This document shows positions 1 through 6,934 of a stretch of 15,833 nucleotides of DNA, in pieces. Under the pieces are notes generated by a model, which was not told the DNA's origin, did no database searches, and worked only from the letters and a program-made list of their open reading frames with translations. Made by a program: the position numbers and the translations under genes. The DNA lies in assembly GCA_027622115.1 (NCBI GenBank), contig JAQBZS010000043.1:1-15833 (forward strand). Reading direction: 5' to 3'. The DNA comes from Planctomycetota bacterium (GTDB lineage: Bacteria > Planctomycetota > Planctomycetia > Planctomycetales > Planctomycetaceae). The first letter of the stretch is position 1; the number at the start of each line of letters is the position of its first letter.

Positions 1-260
1 AATACTGGTGTGCAAGCCAAAGTCTGGCGACTTCGGCTACGGAGTCGAGAGCGAGGATTTTCGCCCCGAAAATCGAGCCCAGCAATGTAATGGCTGTCAG
101 GCGGGATCTCAATCAGCGCGGAATCCGCTTGAAATCGTGCTGCGTCGGCGAGCCCTGCGGTCATTGCATGATTCTGCGTCCTGGTTCCGCTATCGCATCA
201 AGCATTCTACAACTCCGGGTGAAGAACTTGTCAGACAAGCACCGCATTCGGAGTTGAGCT
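1..260. other. Non-coding 5' region with a small perfect hairpin
   Basis: No convincing gene is seen in this stretch. The open frames here overlap the start of the next gene in another frame and show no domain-like sequence. The only clear structure is an 8-bp perfect inverted repeat with a 3-base loop at 56-74 (arms GATTTTCG and CGAAAATC). It has no following T-run, so it is at best an atypical terminator of a gene lying to the left of the window. Confidence 0.5.
56..74. terminator. Short perfect hairpin, possible terminator of an upstream gene
   Basis: Arms GATTTTCG (56-63) and CGAAAATC (67-74) are exact reverse complements separated by CCC. There is no poly-T tract on either side, so the terminator role is a weak inference from its position upstream of an independent gene. 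Confidence 0.25.
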
Positions 261-1319
261 ATGAAGCGTTTCAGCCGTGCCGCGTTTTCAATTCTCGCGT
301 TCCTACTCGTGATCGCGATGCTGCAAACGGCGTCAGCCGCTGATCCTGTCCGCGTGGGGGTTCTAGGGTTCGACAATTACCAAGCCCTCGCGTTTACCCA
401 ACTGTGGCACAAGCCGCCCCAGGACAATGACGATCTCGTCGGTCTAAAAGTCGTGGCGGCGTGGCGAGGCGGCAGTTCGGACATTGACGAAACGCAGGTC
501 GACATCAAGCGCTGGGAACCTCGGCTGATTGAATTCGGCGTCACGATGGAAGACACGGTTGAAGACGTGCTGAAGAAATGCGACGTGGTGATGATCATGT
601 CCATCGACGGTCGTGCTCACCTGAAGCTGGCCGAACAAACGCTCAAAGCCGGTAAGCCGACTTACATTGGTCGTCCGATGGCCGCGTCGCTTGACGATGT
701 CATCGCCATGTTTGACTTGGCAAAGAAATACAAGACGCCCGTGTTTTCGTGTTCGCAGCATCGATACAGCCCCGGCTTCATCGGCATGCGGAATCATCCG
801 GAAGTCGGCAACGTGATTGGCTGCAACGTTTTTGGCGGCTGCCCCACGGTCGAGCATCATCCGGACTTGTTCTGGCACGCCATTCACAGTTTCGAAACGC
901 TCTACACGATCATGGGACCGGGAGCAGTCTCCGTCACACGCGCACGGACAGACGACGCGGAACTCGTGACCGGCATTTGGAAAGACGGTCGCATCGGCTC
1001 CTACCGCGGGATTCGTCGAGGAGCCCTCAAATACAGTGCGACCGTTTTCGGCGACAAGGGCGTCGCGCCGGCAGGCAAATATGGCTACGCGGCCCCTGTG
1101 AAGGGCGTCGTTCCGAAGGGGCGATACATGGGCTACGAAGGCGTCGCGACCGAGATTGCCAAGTTCTACAAGACGCGCAAGTTGCCGATCGAACCTTCCG
1201 AAACCATCGAGTTATTCGGCTTCATGGAAGCCGCTCACGAGAGCCATCGAACCGGCGGCGTGCCCGTTCGCATTGCCGATGTCATCGCGAAAGCGCGGCG
1301 AAACCTGGCTGCTCGATAG
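261..1319 (+). CDS. Secreted Gfo/Idh/MocA-like oxidoreductase-fold protein
   Basis: This is a 352-residue protein with an N-terminal Sec signal peptide (basic MKRFSR, hydrophobic residues about 8-24, likely cleavage after ASA near residue 27). A Rossmann-like segment follows (RVGVLGFDNY, 31-40). Its glycine motif is degenerate compared with the GxGxxG of NAD(P)-binding members. The segment around CDVVMIMSIDGRAHLKLAEQTLKAGKP (107-133) is typical of the Gfo/Idh/MocA family. The usual EKP motif is replaced by GRP at 137-139. The region FWHAIHSFETLYTIMGPG (204-221) matches the second domain, with histidines at 206 and 209. Members normally oxidise or reduce sugars and polyols with NAD(P). Exported versions are common in Planctomycetota and their substrates are mostly unknown. 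The ATG at 261 is preceded by GGAG at 250-253. The altered cofactor motifs leave open whether it is an active dehydrogenase. Confidence 0.88.
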   Translation: MKRFSRAAFSILAFLLVIAMLQTASAADPVRVGVLGFDNYQALAFTQLWHKPPQDNDDLVGLKVVAAWRGGSSDIDETQVDIKRWEPRLIEFGVTMEDTVEDVLKKCDVVMIMSIDGRAHLKLAEQTLKAGKPTYIGRPMAASLDDVIAMFDLAKKYKTPVFSCSQHRYSPGFIGMRNHPEVGNVIGCNVFGGCPTVEHHPDLFWHAIHSFETLYTIMGPGAVSVTRARTDDAELVTGIWKDGRIGSYRGIRRGALKYSATVFGDKGVAPAGKYGYAAPVKGVVPKGRYMGYEGVATEIAKFYKTRKLPIEPSETIELFGFMEAAHESHRTGGVPVRIADVIAKARRNLAAR

Positions 1320-1338
1320 CAGTCAGTCCACGGCATGG

Positions 1339-1359
1339 CCATCGCCGTCACGGCGATGG
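1339..1359. terminator. Perfect 9-bp hairpin after the oxidoreductase gene
   Basis: CCATCGCCG (1339-1347) and CGGCGATGG (1351-1359) are exact reverse complements around a TCA loop, starting 19 bases after the stop codon at 1317-1319. It lies in the space between two convergent genes, where a bidirectional terminator is expected. No T-run follows, so factor-independent termination is uncertain. Confidence 0.45.
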
Positions 1360-1387
1360 GGCAAGAAGAGCAGAAACGCGAATTGCT

Positions 1388-1417
1388 CACCGGCCCCATG
1401 CACACGGGGCTCCGGTG
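1388..1417. terminator. Second GC-rich hairpin in the convergent intergenic region
   Basis: The left arm CACCGGCCCC (1388-1397) pairs with 1406-1417 (GGGGC, a two-base TC bulge, then CCGGTG) around an 8-base loop. With the hairpin at 1339-1359 it gives two strong stems between convergent genes, which suits transcription termination or mutual insulation. There is no poly-T tail. Confidence 0.35.
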
Positions 1418-1506
1418 GAGCGCATCCTGCTGTTTGAAAGCGTGCGTGGGCCAAATTCGAATTCCCGAACGGCGCGATCACGTGAGCTGTTCAGCCGATC
1501 GATCGC

Positions 1507-2607
1507 TTAATAGACGCCGACCGTGGTGGTCTTGAGCAATTCGTGAAACGGACGCGTTCCGCTGATTCCGTCCCAGGGGTAAACGTCGATCGGCTGCTCG
1601 CGTTCTCCTTCATCACGTTCCATGAAGCCTGGGATGAAGAGTTCCTTGGTGAATGTGTACAGCTTGACTCGACCGGTCTCGCCGTAGCCCACGACTGTGT
1701 TGTAGTCGTCGAATTCGACCACTTCGATGGCTGCCCGCGGCTGTGGTGCGTGGTAGGTGATTTTGTAGTTGTCCGCCGGATCAAACGGCTTTCCGCAGGC
1801 CAGCCCCATCAAGGTGTTGCCATAGGTTGGCGTGATGAACACATTCGGTCCCAGCAATTCTTCCTTGCAGAAGCGATACCACTGCGGCGTGAACTCCGTG
1901 CCGCCGGCGAAGATGCCCTGGATGCCGGCTTCTTCGATGCTGGAATCGTTATCCAGCAACCGCATGGCGAGGGCTTCGAGCAACTTCGGCGTGGTGAACA
2001 TGCATTGGATATTGTGATTCGCGGACAACACCGTGACGGCCTGATCGATCACATGATCCGCATAGGCTTTGGCTTGATCGGTCTTGCCCTGCTTCAAGAG
2101 CTTCACAACCCATCTTGGGTCCAGGTCCACGCAAAAGCAGATGCCGCCGCGATGTTGGCACAGATGCTCGACCGCCAATCGCAGCCGTCTCGGTCCCGAA
2201 GGCCCCAGCATCAGCCAGTTTGCGCCTCGCGGGAAATTCTCGTCGGACAGCGTTTCGCTGAACATCTCGTAATCGATCCAGTGGTCTTCGATGACCACTC
2301 GAGATTTGGGGATGCCCGTGGTGCCGCCGGTTTCGAAGACGTAGGCCGGCTTGCCTTCCAAACCCTTGGGAATCCAGCGATTCACCGGCCCGCCGCGAAG
2401 ATCGTCGTCTTCGAACAGCGGGAATTTCTTCAGGTCGTCGAAGCCGTGGACTTCTTTTCGGGGATCAAAACTGAGCGTCTGGGCTTTTTCCAACCAATAA
2501 CGACAACCGGTGTCGGGATTGAAGTGCCACTCGACGGATTCACGGACGTGTTGATCCAGGGTTTCTCGAGCTTGGGCAAGAGCTTCTGCACTGGCGATTT
2601 CTGTCAC
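1507..2607 (-). CDS. Adenylate-forming (ANL superfamily) protein, PaaK/EhpF-like, lacking the C-terminal domain
   Basis: This 366-residue protein resembles the N-terminal core of phenylacetate-CoA ligase-type adenylating enzymes. The phosphate-binding loop is clear at 92-101 (ETGGTTGIPK). Later core motifs are AGGTEFT (234-240), the adenine-site-like TPTYGNTLMG (259-268), and GETGRVKLYTF (309-319) followed by RD at 331-332. These enzymes activate a carboxylic acid as acyl-AMP. The protein ends soon after this point, so the roughly 100-residue mobile C-terminal domain that supplies the catalytic lysine and thiolation step is absent. From memory, EhpF of the Pantoea phenazine pathway has a similar short build; that comparison was not tested. 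The start is a GTG at 2607 with GGAG eight bases upstream. It has no co-oriented neighbour, so the acid substrate and any partner are unknown. Confidence 0.85.
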   Translation of the reverse strand: MTEIASAEALAQARETLDQHVRESVEWHFNPDTGCRYWLEKAQTLSFDPRKEVHGFDDLKKFPLFEDDDLRGGPVNRWIPKGLEGKPAYVFETGGTTGIPKSRVVIEDHWIDYEMFSETLSDENFPRGANWLMLGPSGPRRLRLAVEHLCQHRGGICFCVDLDPRWVVKLLKQGKTDQAKAYADHVIDQAVTVLSANHNIQCMFTTPKLLEALAMRLLDNDSSIEEAGIQGIFAGGTEFTPQWYRFCKEELLGPNVFITPTYGNTLMGLACGKPFDPADNYKITYHAPQPRAAIEVVEFDDYNTVVGYGETGRVKLYTFTKELFIPGFMERDEGEREQPIDVYPWDGISGTRPFHELLKTTTVGVY

Positions 2608-2915
2608 TGCTGCAACTCCGGGGTGAGGTCAAGCGTGCGTGCTTAGGATTTCGGAAGCGGCGACGACCGACGAGTCAATTGATGAGGCGACCACTGCGGA
2701 AGTCGTCCAGAATCCAGCGTTGCCAGAATCCAGCGTTGAGAGTCTTGAGACGCAACAAGCCACGGGATTCGGCAAATTCGACGGCATCCTAGAAAATCGG
2801 AATCTGAATGCCAACGATGCTGCGCGTCGAGCGTAGAGCATGACTCGCACTTCGCGGCGCTCAACTCTCTCTTTCGCAGCGTCTCCTTCGTTCAACTCGT
2901 AACCGTGGGCACATC
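2608..2915. other. Intergenic region between divergent genes, with a tandem repeat
   Basis: This 308-base gap separates the divergently transcribed adenylating enzyme (left, minus) and response regulator (right, plus), so it should hold both promoters. I see no clear -35/-10 pair. Small open frames on both strands (such as 2639-2836 plus and 2629-2895 minus) have no recognisable domains and overlap each other, so I do not call them genes. The one clear structure is the tandem repeat at 2707-2738. Confidence 0.5.
2707..2738. repeat. Perfect 16-bp tandem direct repeat (two copies)
   Basis: CCAGAATCCAGCGTTG occurs at 2707-2722 and again, without a gap, at 2723-2738. It lies in the divergent intergenic region. 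It could be replication slippage or a duplicated protein-binding site; nothing in the sequence decides between these. Confidence 0.85.
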
Positions 2916-3632
2916 ATGGCGCGACGCAGAATCTTGGTGGTTGAAGACGATGCGGCAATCCGGCGCGGTGTCGTGGATGCGCTGGAGTCCGAGGGCTACC
3001 AGGCGATTGAAGCCGCTCGCGGCGACACGGCGGTGAAAATCGCGAAGGATGCAACATTCGATCTCATGCTGCTGGACTTGATCCTGCCCGGTCTGCGCGG
3101 CTTGCAGGTTTTGGAACAAGTCCGCGCGGACTGCCCCGGCGTGCCGATCATCGTGCTGACGGCTCGCGGCGAGGAGTCCGACCGCGTCGCCGGGTTGCGG
3201 TTGGGTGCCGACGATTACGTGGTCAAGCCGTTCAGCGTGCAGGAACTGTTGGCCCGCATCGCTGCCGTGCTGCGTCGTTCGGCGGAACGTTCGGGAGGTG
3301 CCTCGAAGATTACGCTTCCAGGAGCCGTGGTGGACTTCGACCGTCGCCAAGTCCGCTTCGACGACGGCGGACAGGTGGACTTATCCGAGCGTGAAGCGAA
3401 CACGCTGCGATATCTGGCCGAACACGCCGGACGGGCCATTTCGCGTGACGAGTTGATCACGCATGTCTGGCAACTCGACCCAAAGGGCCTGCAGACGCGA
3501 GCCATCGACATGCAGATCGCACGACTGCGCGAAAAGTTGCGGGATGATTCCAGCAATCCCAAGTTGATCCGCACGATCCGTGGAAAGGGATATCTTTTCA
3601 TGCCGACGACCGCCGACGATCAGCAAGCGTAA
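2916..3632 (+). CDS. OmpR/PhoB-family DNA-binding response regulator (orphan)
   Basis: This 238-residue two-domain regulator has an N-terminal receiver domain (about 4-120) with the acidic pocket at E10-D11-D12. The predicted phospho-acceptor is D54 in LMLLDLILPG, with the switch threonine at T82 (VLTARGE) and the conserved lysine K104 in DDYVVKPF. A short linker leads to a winged-helix Trans_reg_C domain (about 131-233), ending in the typical IDMQIARLREKLRDD and IRTIRGKGYLF motifs. Family members bind DNA direct repeats as dimers when phosphorylated by a sensor kinase. No histidine kinase gene lies in the window, so its partner is elsewhere. The ATG at 2916 has only a weak upstream Shine-Dalgarno. 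The next gene is 209 bases downstream in the same direction and probably has its own promoter. The 15-bp tandem repeats at 3634-3663 are a possible binding site. Confidence 0.95.
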   Translation: MARRRILVVEDDAAIRRGVVDALESEGYQAIEAARGDTAVKIAKDATFDLMLLDLILPGLRGLQVLEQVRADCPGVPIIVLTARGEESDRVAGLRLGADDYVVKPFSVQELLARIAAVLRRSAERSGGASKITLPGAVVDFDRRQVRFDDGGQVDLSEREANTLRYLAEHAGRAISRDELITHVWQLDPKGLQTRAIDMQIARLREKLRDDSSNPKLIRTIRGKGYLFMPTTADDQQA

Positions 3633-3633
3633 G

Positions 3634-3663
3634 TTGAGCACAGCACCGTTGAGTACAGTACCG
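3634..3663. repeat. Imperfect 15-bp tandem repeat right after the response-regulator stop codon
   Basis: TTGAGCACAGCACCG (3634-3648) is followed directly by TTGAGTACAGTACCG (3649-3663). The copies match at 13 of 15 positions and differ by C/T at the same relative spots. OmpR-type regulators often bind tandem direct repeats, so a regulator site is possible, but the 15-bp period is longer than the usual 10-11 bp. Slippage is an equal alternative. Confidence 0.7.
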
Positions 3664-3751
3664 AATCCAACCCGACAGTTGCCTTCGGCGAACGGTTGAG
3701 AGTTTCACGGTCGACGCCGGTCTCGGTTCCCGCGCGATAACTACGGATCGT

Positions 3752-3779
3752 TTGCTGCATTGAATATGGTCCATAGGAT
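3752..3779 (+). promoter_or_regulatory. Weak candidate promoter for the DUF2235 gene
   Basis: TTGCTG (3752-3757) and TAGGAT (3774-3779) are separated by 16 bases and resemble a sigma-70 type -35/-10 pair at 3 of 6 and 4 of 6 positions. Transcription would begin near the inverted repeat at 3787-3807 and run into the gene at 3842. The match is poor and planctomycete promoters are not well defined. Confidence 0.2.
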
Positions 3780-3786
3780 ACGGTAG

Positions 3787-3807
3787 TGTCGCGAATGGAT
3801 CGCGACA
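3787..3807. promoter_or_regulatory. Perfect inverted repeat, candidate operator of the DUF2235 gene
   Basis: TGTCGCGA (3787-3794) and TCGCGACA (3800-3807) are exact reverse complements around ATGGA. The repeat ends 34 bases before the start codon at 3842, a normal place for a repressor or dimeric regulator site, or a 5' leader hairpin. The regulator is unknown. Confidence 0.45.
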
Positions 3808-3841
3808 GTGTTGGAATAAACACCAAACGCAAGGAACCTCA

Positions 3842-6649
3842 ATGCCGAAAAACATCGTGATTTGCGCCGATGGAACCGGGAATTCCGGTGGCACCACCGG
3901 CGTGTCAAACGTGTGGCGCCTGTATCAGGCAGTCGACCTGGAAACGGAAGAAGAGCAGCATCGGCAGATCGCATTTCACGATGATGGCGTGGGAACCCAG
4001 AGCCTCAAGTTCATCAAGATGCTGGGAATGGGAACTGGATTCGGTCTGAGCAGCAACCTCGCCCAGCTCTATGCCTACCTGGTGCGGCACTTCGAGGAAG
4101 GCGACCGTATCTTTTTGTTTGGATTCAGCCGCGGTGCATTCACCGTGCGGGCGCTGGCCAACATCCTCTATTTCTGCGGCATCGCCAGTAACAAGAAACA
4201 TGGGGAAAATGGTGACGAACTGCTTAGCCCGGACGAATTGGCCGACCTCGCGGATCGCGCCGTGTCCGCACATCGGCTGCGTAATTGGCGAGATCCCGAT
4301 GATGAGCACTCGGAGCCATTCAAGTTTCGGAAAGAAAACGGTTTGGTGCATCGAGCCGTTGCCGAGAAGGGTGACGACCTCGATTACATCAAGCACGACA
4401 AAGGCCGATTTCCAATCACGTTTGTTGGAGTTTGGGATACCGTCGCGGCAGTCGGATTGCCGTTTGACGAGATGACTCAATACTGCCTCAACCGAGCCGC
4501 GCAAGGAAAGTCGGGGCTGGTCAATAAGCTGTTCGGTCTGAATCGTTTGTTTGGCCACGTGCTGCGACGAGACAGCCCGGTCTATAACAAGAATCCGCAG
4601 AACCCGAATTGGGAGGACGATGCGGGGCACGTTCTTCGCAACACGCATTTGAAGGATGATTCCGAGAATCCGAATCCGGACGGCGACGTGCAGCCGTTTA
4701 TTCGCAAGATCTTTCACGCAGTCTCGACCGACGATGAACGCTACACGTTTCATCCAACCCTGTTGCTGGAAGATGGAGCGGCTGCTCAAGCGAACGCAAT
4801 CATCGAACAGGTTTGGTTTGCGGGAGTCCACGCGAATGTGGGAGGCGGATATCCCAAAGATGGTCTCGCGTTTGTCGCGCTGCGATGGATGATGCATCAC
4901 GCTCATGAAGCGGGACTGATTTTCAACGCCGACGTGTGGACGCGGTATCGCGAAGAATCCGATCCGCACGGGCCACTTTACGATTCAAGGGCCGTGGCTG
5001 GTCGGTTTTATCGATACCGGCCACGAGATCTGGGCACGATCACTTCAGCCGCCGGATTGCGTGAACTGAAGCTTCACCCGTCCGTCCTGGATCGAATCAA
5101 ACGCCACAGCGAAGATTACGCGCCCACGGGCATCCCCGCGACATACACGATTGCCGCCGCGCCGGAACTGGGGCCTGCGGATCGTCGCGACGGCGAAAGC
5201 GCAGTCGCTGCGGTGACGAGCGTTCCGAAGGAAAATCCGGACAAGGTCGGCGATCGGATCAATCTGCAAGAACGTGTCGAGGATCTGATTTGGTGGAGAA
5301 GGGTGCTCTATTACGTGTTCGTGATTTGGGTCGTGATCTGGCTTGGGGTGAACTTCCTGTCGGAGAGTGTTTTCGCTGCGATTGCGTGGGTCGTGGGCTA
5401 CCTGGATCAGCATATTTCGAGCGAATGCTTCACCCGAGGCTGGTGGGTCTTTACCGGCCTGGCAGCGGCATCGATCGTGGTCTTCCACATTCTTCGTCGG
5501 AACGCCAAAAACCACGACTTGAACTCGATTCGAAAGCTCCGTCGCATCTTCTTTTGGGAGGCACTGCGAGACACCGCAGCCATCGTCTGTGTCGTGCTGA
5601 TCTTTCATAACCCCATCACGACCCTGCTGAATTGGGCGTTGCCTTCAATTCTGACGCCACTGGTGGACCTGCTCTCCGCGAGCCCCCTCGTGTCAGTCGT
5701 GCTGGTGGTCGGCTCCAATATGATCCGGCGTTCCAGCATCGCACTGAGAACGGCGATCACGACGACTCAATTCACGGCCTGGGATACGACACTCGAGTCC
5801 AATCCGCCGACGATTCCGGACATCAAGAATTCGTTGTTCCTCAAGGCACTCCATTGGGTCGCCGGCTTGCGTGGACAGCCGGGTCAACATGGTTTCCTGA
5901 TGCGTCTGAAGCGGCGCTACGCACCGTTCGTGGTCTTCTGGAGTTTCGTGTTGGTTGTCGGACTCGGGATCCTGACGGCGGTGTCTTCGACATGGGTTCG
6001 ATTCAATACCGCCGGCGAACGCTTGGCACGCACCAGTGATTCACTCGAAGCGCTCGCGGAATTGGTGCCTCACGAGACAATCAGCTTCACTTTAATCGAC
6101 GAGGTGAACTTCAACACGAATAGCGATGGCGTGTCACGTATGTCGCTCACCAAGGGGAAGTATTATCTGGTCCAAGTAATTCCCGTGGACTGGGACGAAC
6201 CACTGCCCAGGGAAGACAAGTCCACAGGCCAACTCCCGAGTGACCTCAGCGGCGAACACAGCGGGCTGTCGGCTTTGACGTCCGCCGACGCGGCGAAGGT
6301 CTGGGGCTGGAAGGATAACTTTGTCCCGGCGACTCCCGAGGGAATCGTAGAGTCCGAGATGAATCTCTCTACGAAACTGCTGATGATGCTGTACGCGCCG
6401 GTGCGTCGACGAGCTTCGCAACCGTGGTTTCGCCTGCTGGGCGAAATCGAGGGCGATCCGCTCAAACGGATCGTGCCGATCGGGAACAGCGTGATTTTCC
6501 AGGCACCGTCCGACGGGAAATTAATCGTGTACGTCAACGATGTTCGTCGTGAATTCGATGATGCGATTTCGCCGATCGGTTTTTACAGAAACAACGAAGG
6601 CGAGGCCCGAATTCGCATTCACACATGCAGTCCGGCAGTTGTGAAATAG
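3842..6649 (+). CDS. DUF2235 (Tle1-like) alpha/beta hydrolase with membrane segments and a lectin-like C-terminal motif
   Basis: This is a 935-residue protein. The N-terminal part (about 3-425) is a DUF2235 domain, the alpha/beta-hydrolase family that includes Tle1 phospholipase effectors of type VI secretion. Visible hallmarks are the opening NIVICADGTGN (4-14), the nucleophile elbow GFSRGA (94-99, Ser96), VWDTVAAVG (197-205, Asp199 as the likely acid), FHAVSTDDER (291-300), and QVWFAGVHANVGGGYP (323-338, His330 as the likely base). Hydrophobic spans at about 487-508, 535-551, 573-590, 600-625 and 693-716 predict four to five membrane helices. A soluble tail of about 220 residues ends in a motif (LIVYVND, then FYRNNEGEARIRIH) recalling the PA-I/galactose-binding fold. 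AAGGA at 3831-3835 supports the ATG at 3842. No type VI secretion genes are nearby, so a membrane-anchored lipase or esterase is inferred; the substrate is unknown. Confidence 0.88.
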   Translation: MPKNIVICADGTGNSGGTTGVSNVWRLYQAVDLETEEEQHRQIAFHDDGVGTQSLKFIKMLGMGTGFGLSSNLAQLYAYLVRHFEEGDRIFLFGFSRGAFTVRALANILYFCGIASNKKHGENGDELLSPDELADLADRAVSAHRLRNWRDPDDEHSEPFKFRKENGLVHRAVAEKGDDLDYIKHDKGRFPITFVGVWDTVAAVGLPFDEMTQYCLNRAAQGKSGLVNKLFGLNRLFGHVLRRDSPVYNKNPQNPNWEDDAGHVLRNTHLKDDSENPNPDGDVQPFIRKIFHAVSTDDERYTFHPTLLLEDGAAAQANAIIEQVWFAGVHANVGGGYPKDGLAFVALRWMMHHAHEAGLIFNADVWTRYREESDPHGPLYDSRAVAGRFYRYRPRDLGTITSAAGLRELKLHPSVLDRIKRHSEDYAPTGIPATYTIAAAPELGPADRRDGESAVAAVTSVPKENPDKVGDRINLQERVEDLIWWRRVLYYVFVIWVVIWLGVNFLSESVFAAIAWVVGYLDQHISSECFTRGWWVFTGLAAASIVVFHILRRNAKNHDLNSIRKLRRIFFWEALRDTAAIVCVVLIFHNPITTLLNWALPSILTPLVDLLSASPLVSVVLVVGSNMIRRSSIALRTAITTTQFTAWDTTLESNPPTIPDIKNSLFLKALHWVAGLRGQPGQHGFLMRLKRRYAPFVVFWSFVLVVGLGILTAVSSTWVRFNTAGERLARTSDSLEALAELVPHETISFTLIDEVNFNTNSDGVSRMSLTKGKYYLVQVIPVDWDEPLPREDKSTGQLPSDLSGEHSGLSALTSADAAKVWGWKDNFVPATPEGIVESEMNLSTKLLMMLYAPVRRRASQPWFRLLGEIEGDPLKRIVPIGNSVIFQAPSDGKLIVYVNDVRREFDDAISPIGFYRNNEGEARIRIHTCSPAVVK

Positions 6650-6693
6650 GTCGTGACGGACCGCGCTTCCCCGCTATCGGCTGTCGAGCCGAG

Positions 6694-6702
6694 CCGTGCA
6701 GT
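6694..6702. repeat. Left copy of a 9-bp target-site duplication
   Basis: CCGTGCAGT at 6694-6702 directly abuts the left end of the inverted-repeat element and is repeated exactly at 6935-6943, directly abutting its right end. Such a pair is the footprint of a transposition event. Confidence 0.75.
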
Positions 6703-6934
6703 TAGCGTGTTGAAAATCTCGGGTTGACACGGGAAATAGTTCAAGCAGGTTTTGAACTCGGAGACGGGCAAGGGGTCGGGTGGTTCAAAGTTCAGTGCTC
6801 GCGGCGGAAGTCGTCCTTTGTTCTTACGCTTTGAGCCGCGAGCATTGAACTTTGAGCCACCCGACCCCAGCCACCCCTTGCACGAAATCTGCGCCAAAGA
6901 ATTCGTCAGTCAAGAGCGAGTTTTCAACACCCTA
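6703..6934. mobile_element. 232-bp MITE-like non-autonomous element with terminal inverted repeats
   Basis: The left end reads TAGCGTGTTGAAAATCTCG (6703-6721). The right end, read inward on the other strand from 6934, is TAGGGTGTTGAAAACTCG. They match apart from one substitution and one inserted base, and both continue to a TTGAC. The element is flanked by an exact 9-bp direct repeat, CCGTGCAGT. Inside, two 33-base arms (6772-6804 and 6836-6868) form a long hairpin. At 232 bp it has no room for a transposase, so it would need one supplied by a full insertion sequence with similar ends. The parent family is not identified. It sits between convergent genes, where it would do little harm and could act as a terminator. 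Confidence 0.72.
6772..6868. repeat. Long internal inverted repeat of the MITE-like element
   Basis: The arms at 6772-6804 and 6836-6868 match at 31 of 33 positions around a 31-base loop. Both mismatches become G-U pairs in an RNA copied in the plus direction, so that RNA could form an uninterrupted 33-pair stem. A further CAAGGGG/CCCCTTG pairing (6769-6775 with 6874-6880) is possible across an asymmetric insertion on the right side. Confidence 0.85.

Noticed and set aside
8..343. A 111-residue plus-strand open frame at the window start
   Set aside because: It overlaps the signal-peptide region of the oxidoreductase gene in another frame and shows no domain or good start.
1543..2646. A 367-residue plus-strand open frame opposite the adenylating enzyme
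   Set aside because: The minus-strand frame has clear ANL motifs; this one is its shadow in GC-rich DNA.
2639..2836. Small acidic open frame of 65 residues in the divergent gap
   Set aside because: No ribosome site, no recognisable domain, and part of it is made by the 16-bp tandem repeat.
3905..4969. A 354-residue minus-strand open frame
   Set aside because: It overlaps the DUF2235 catalytic domain, which shows intact family motifs on the plus strand.
3842..6649. Reading the DUF2235 protein as a type VI secretion toxin with an immunity partner
   Set aside because: No VgrG, PAAR, Hcp or small immunity gene is nearby, and the membrane segments suit a resident protein better.
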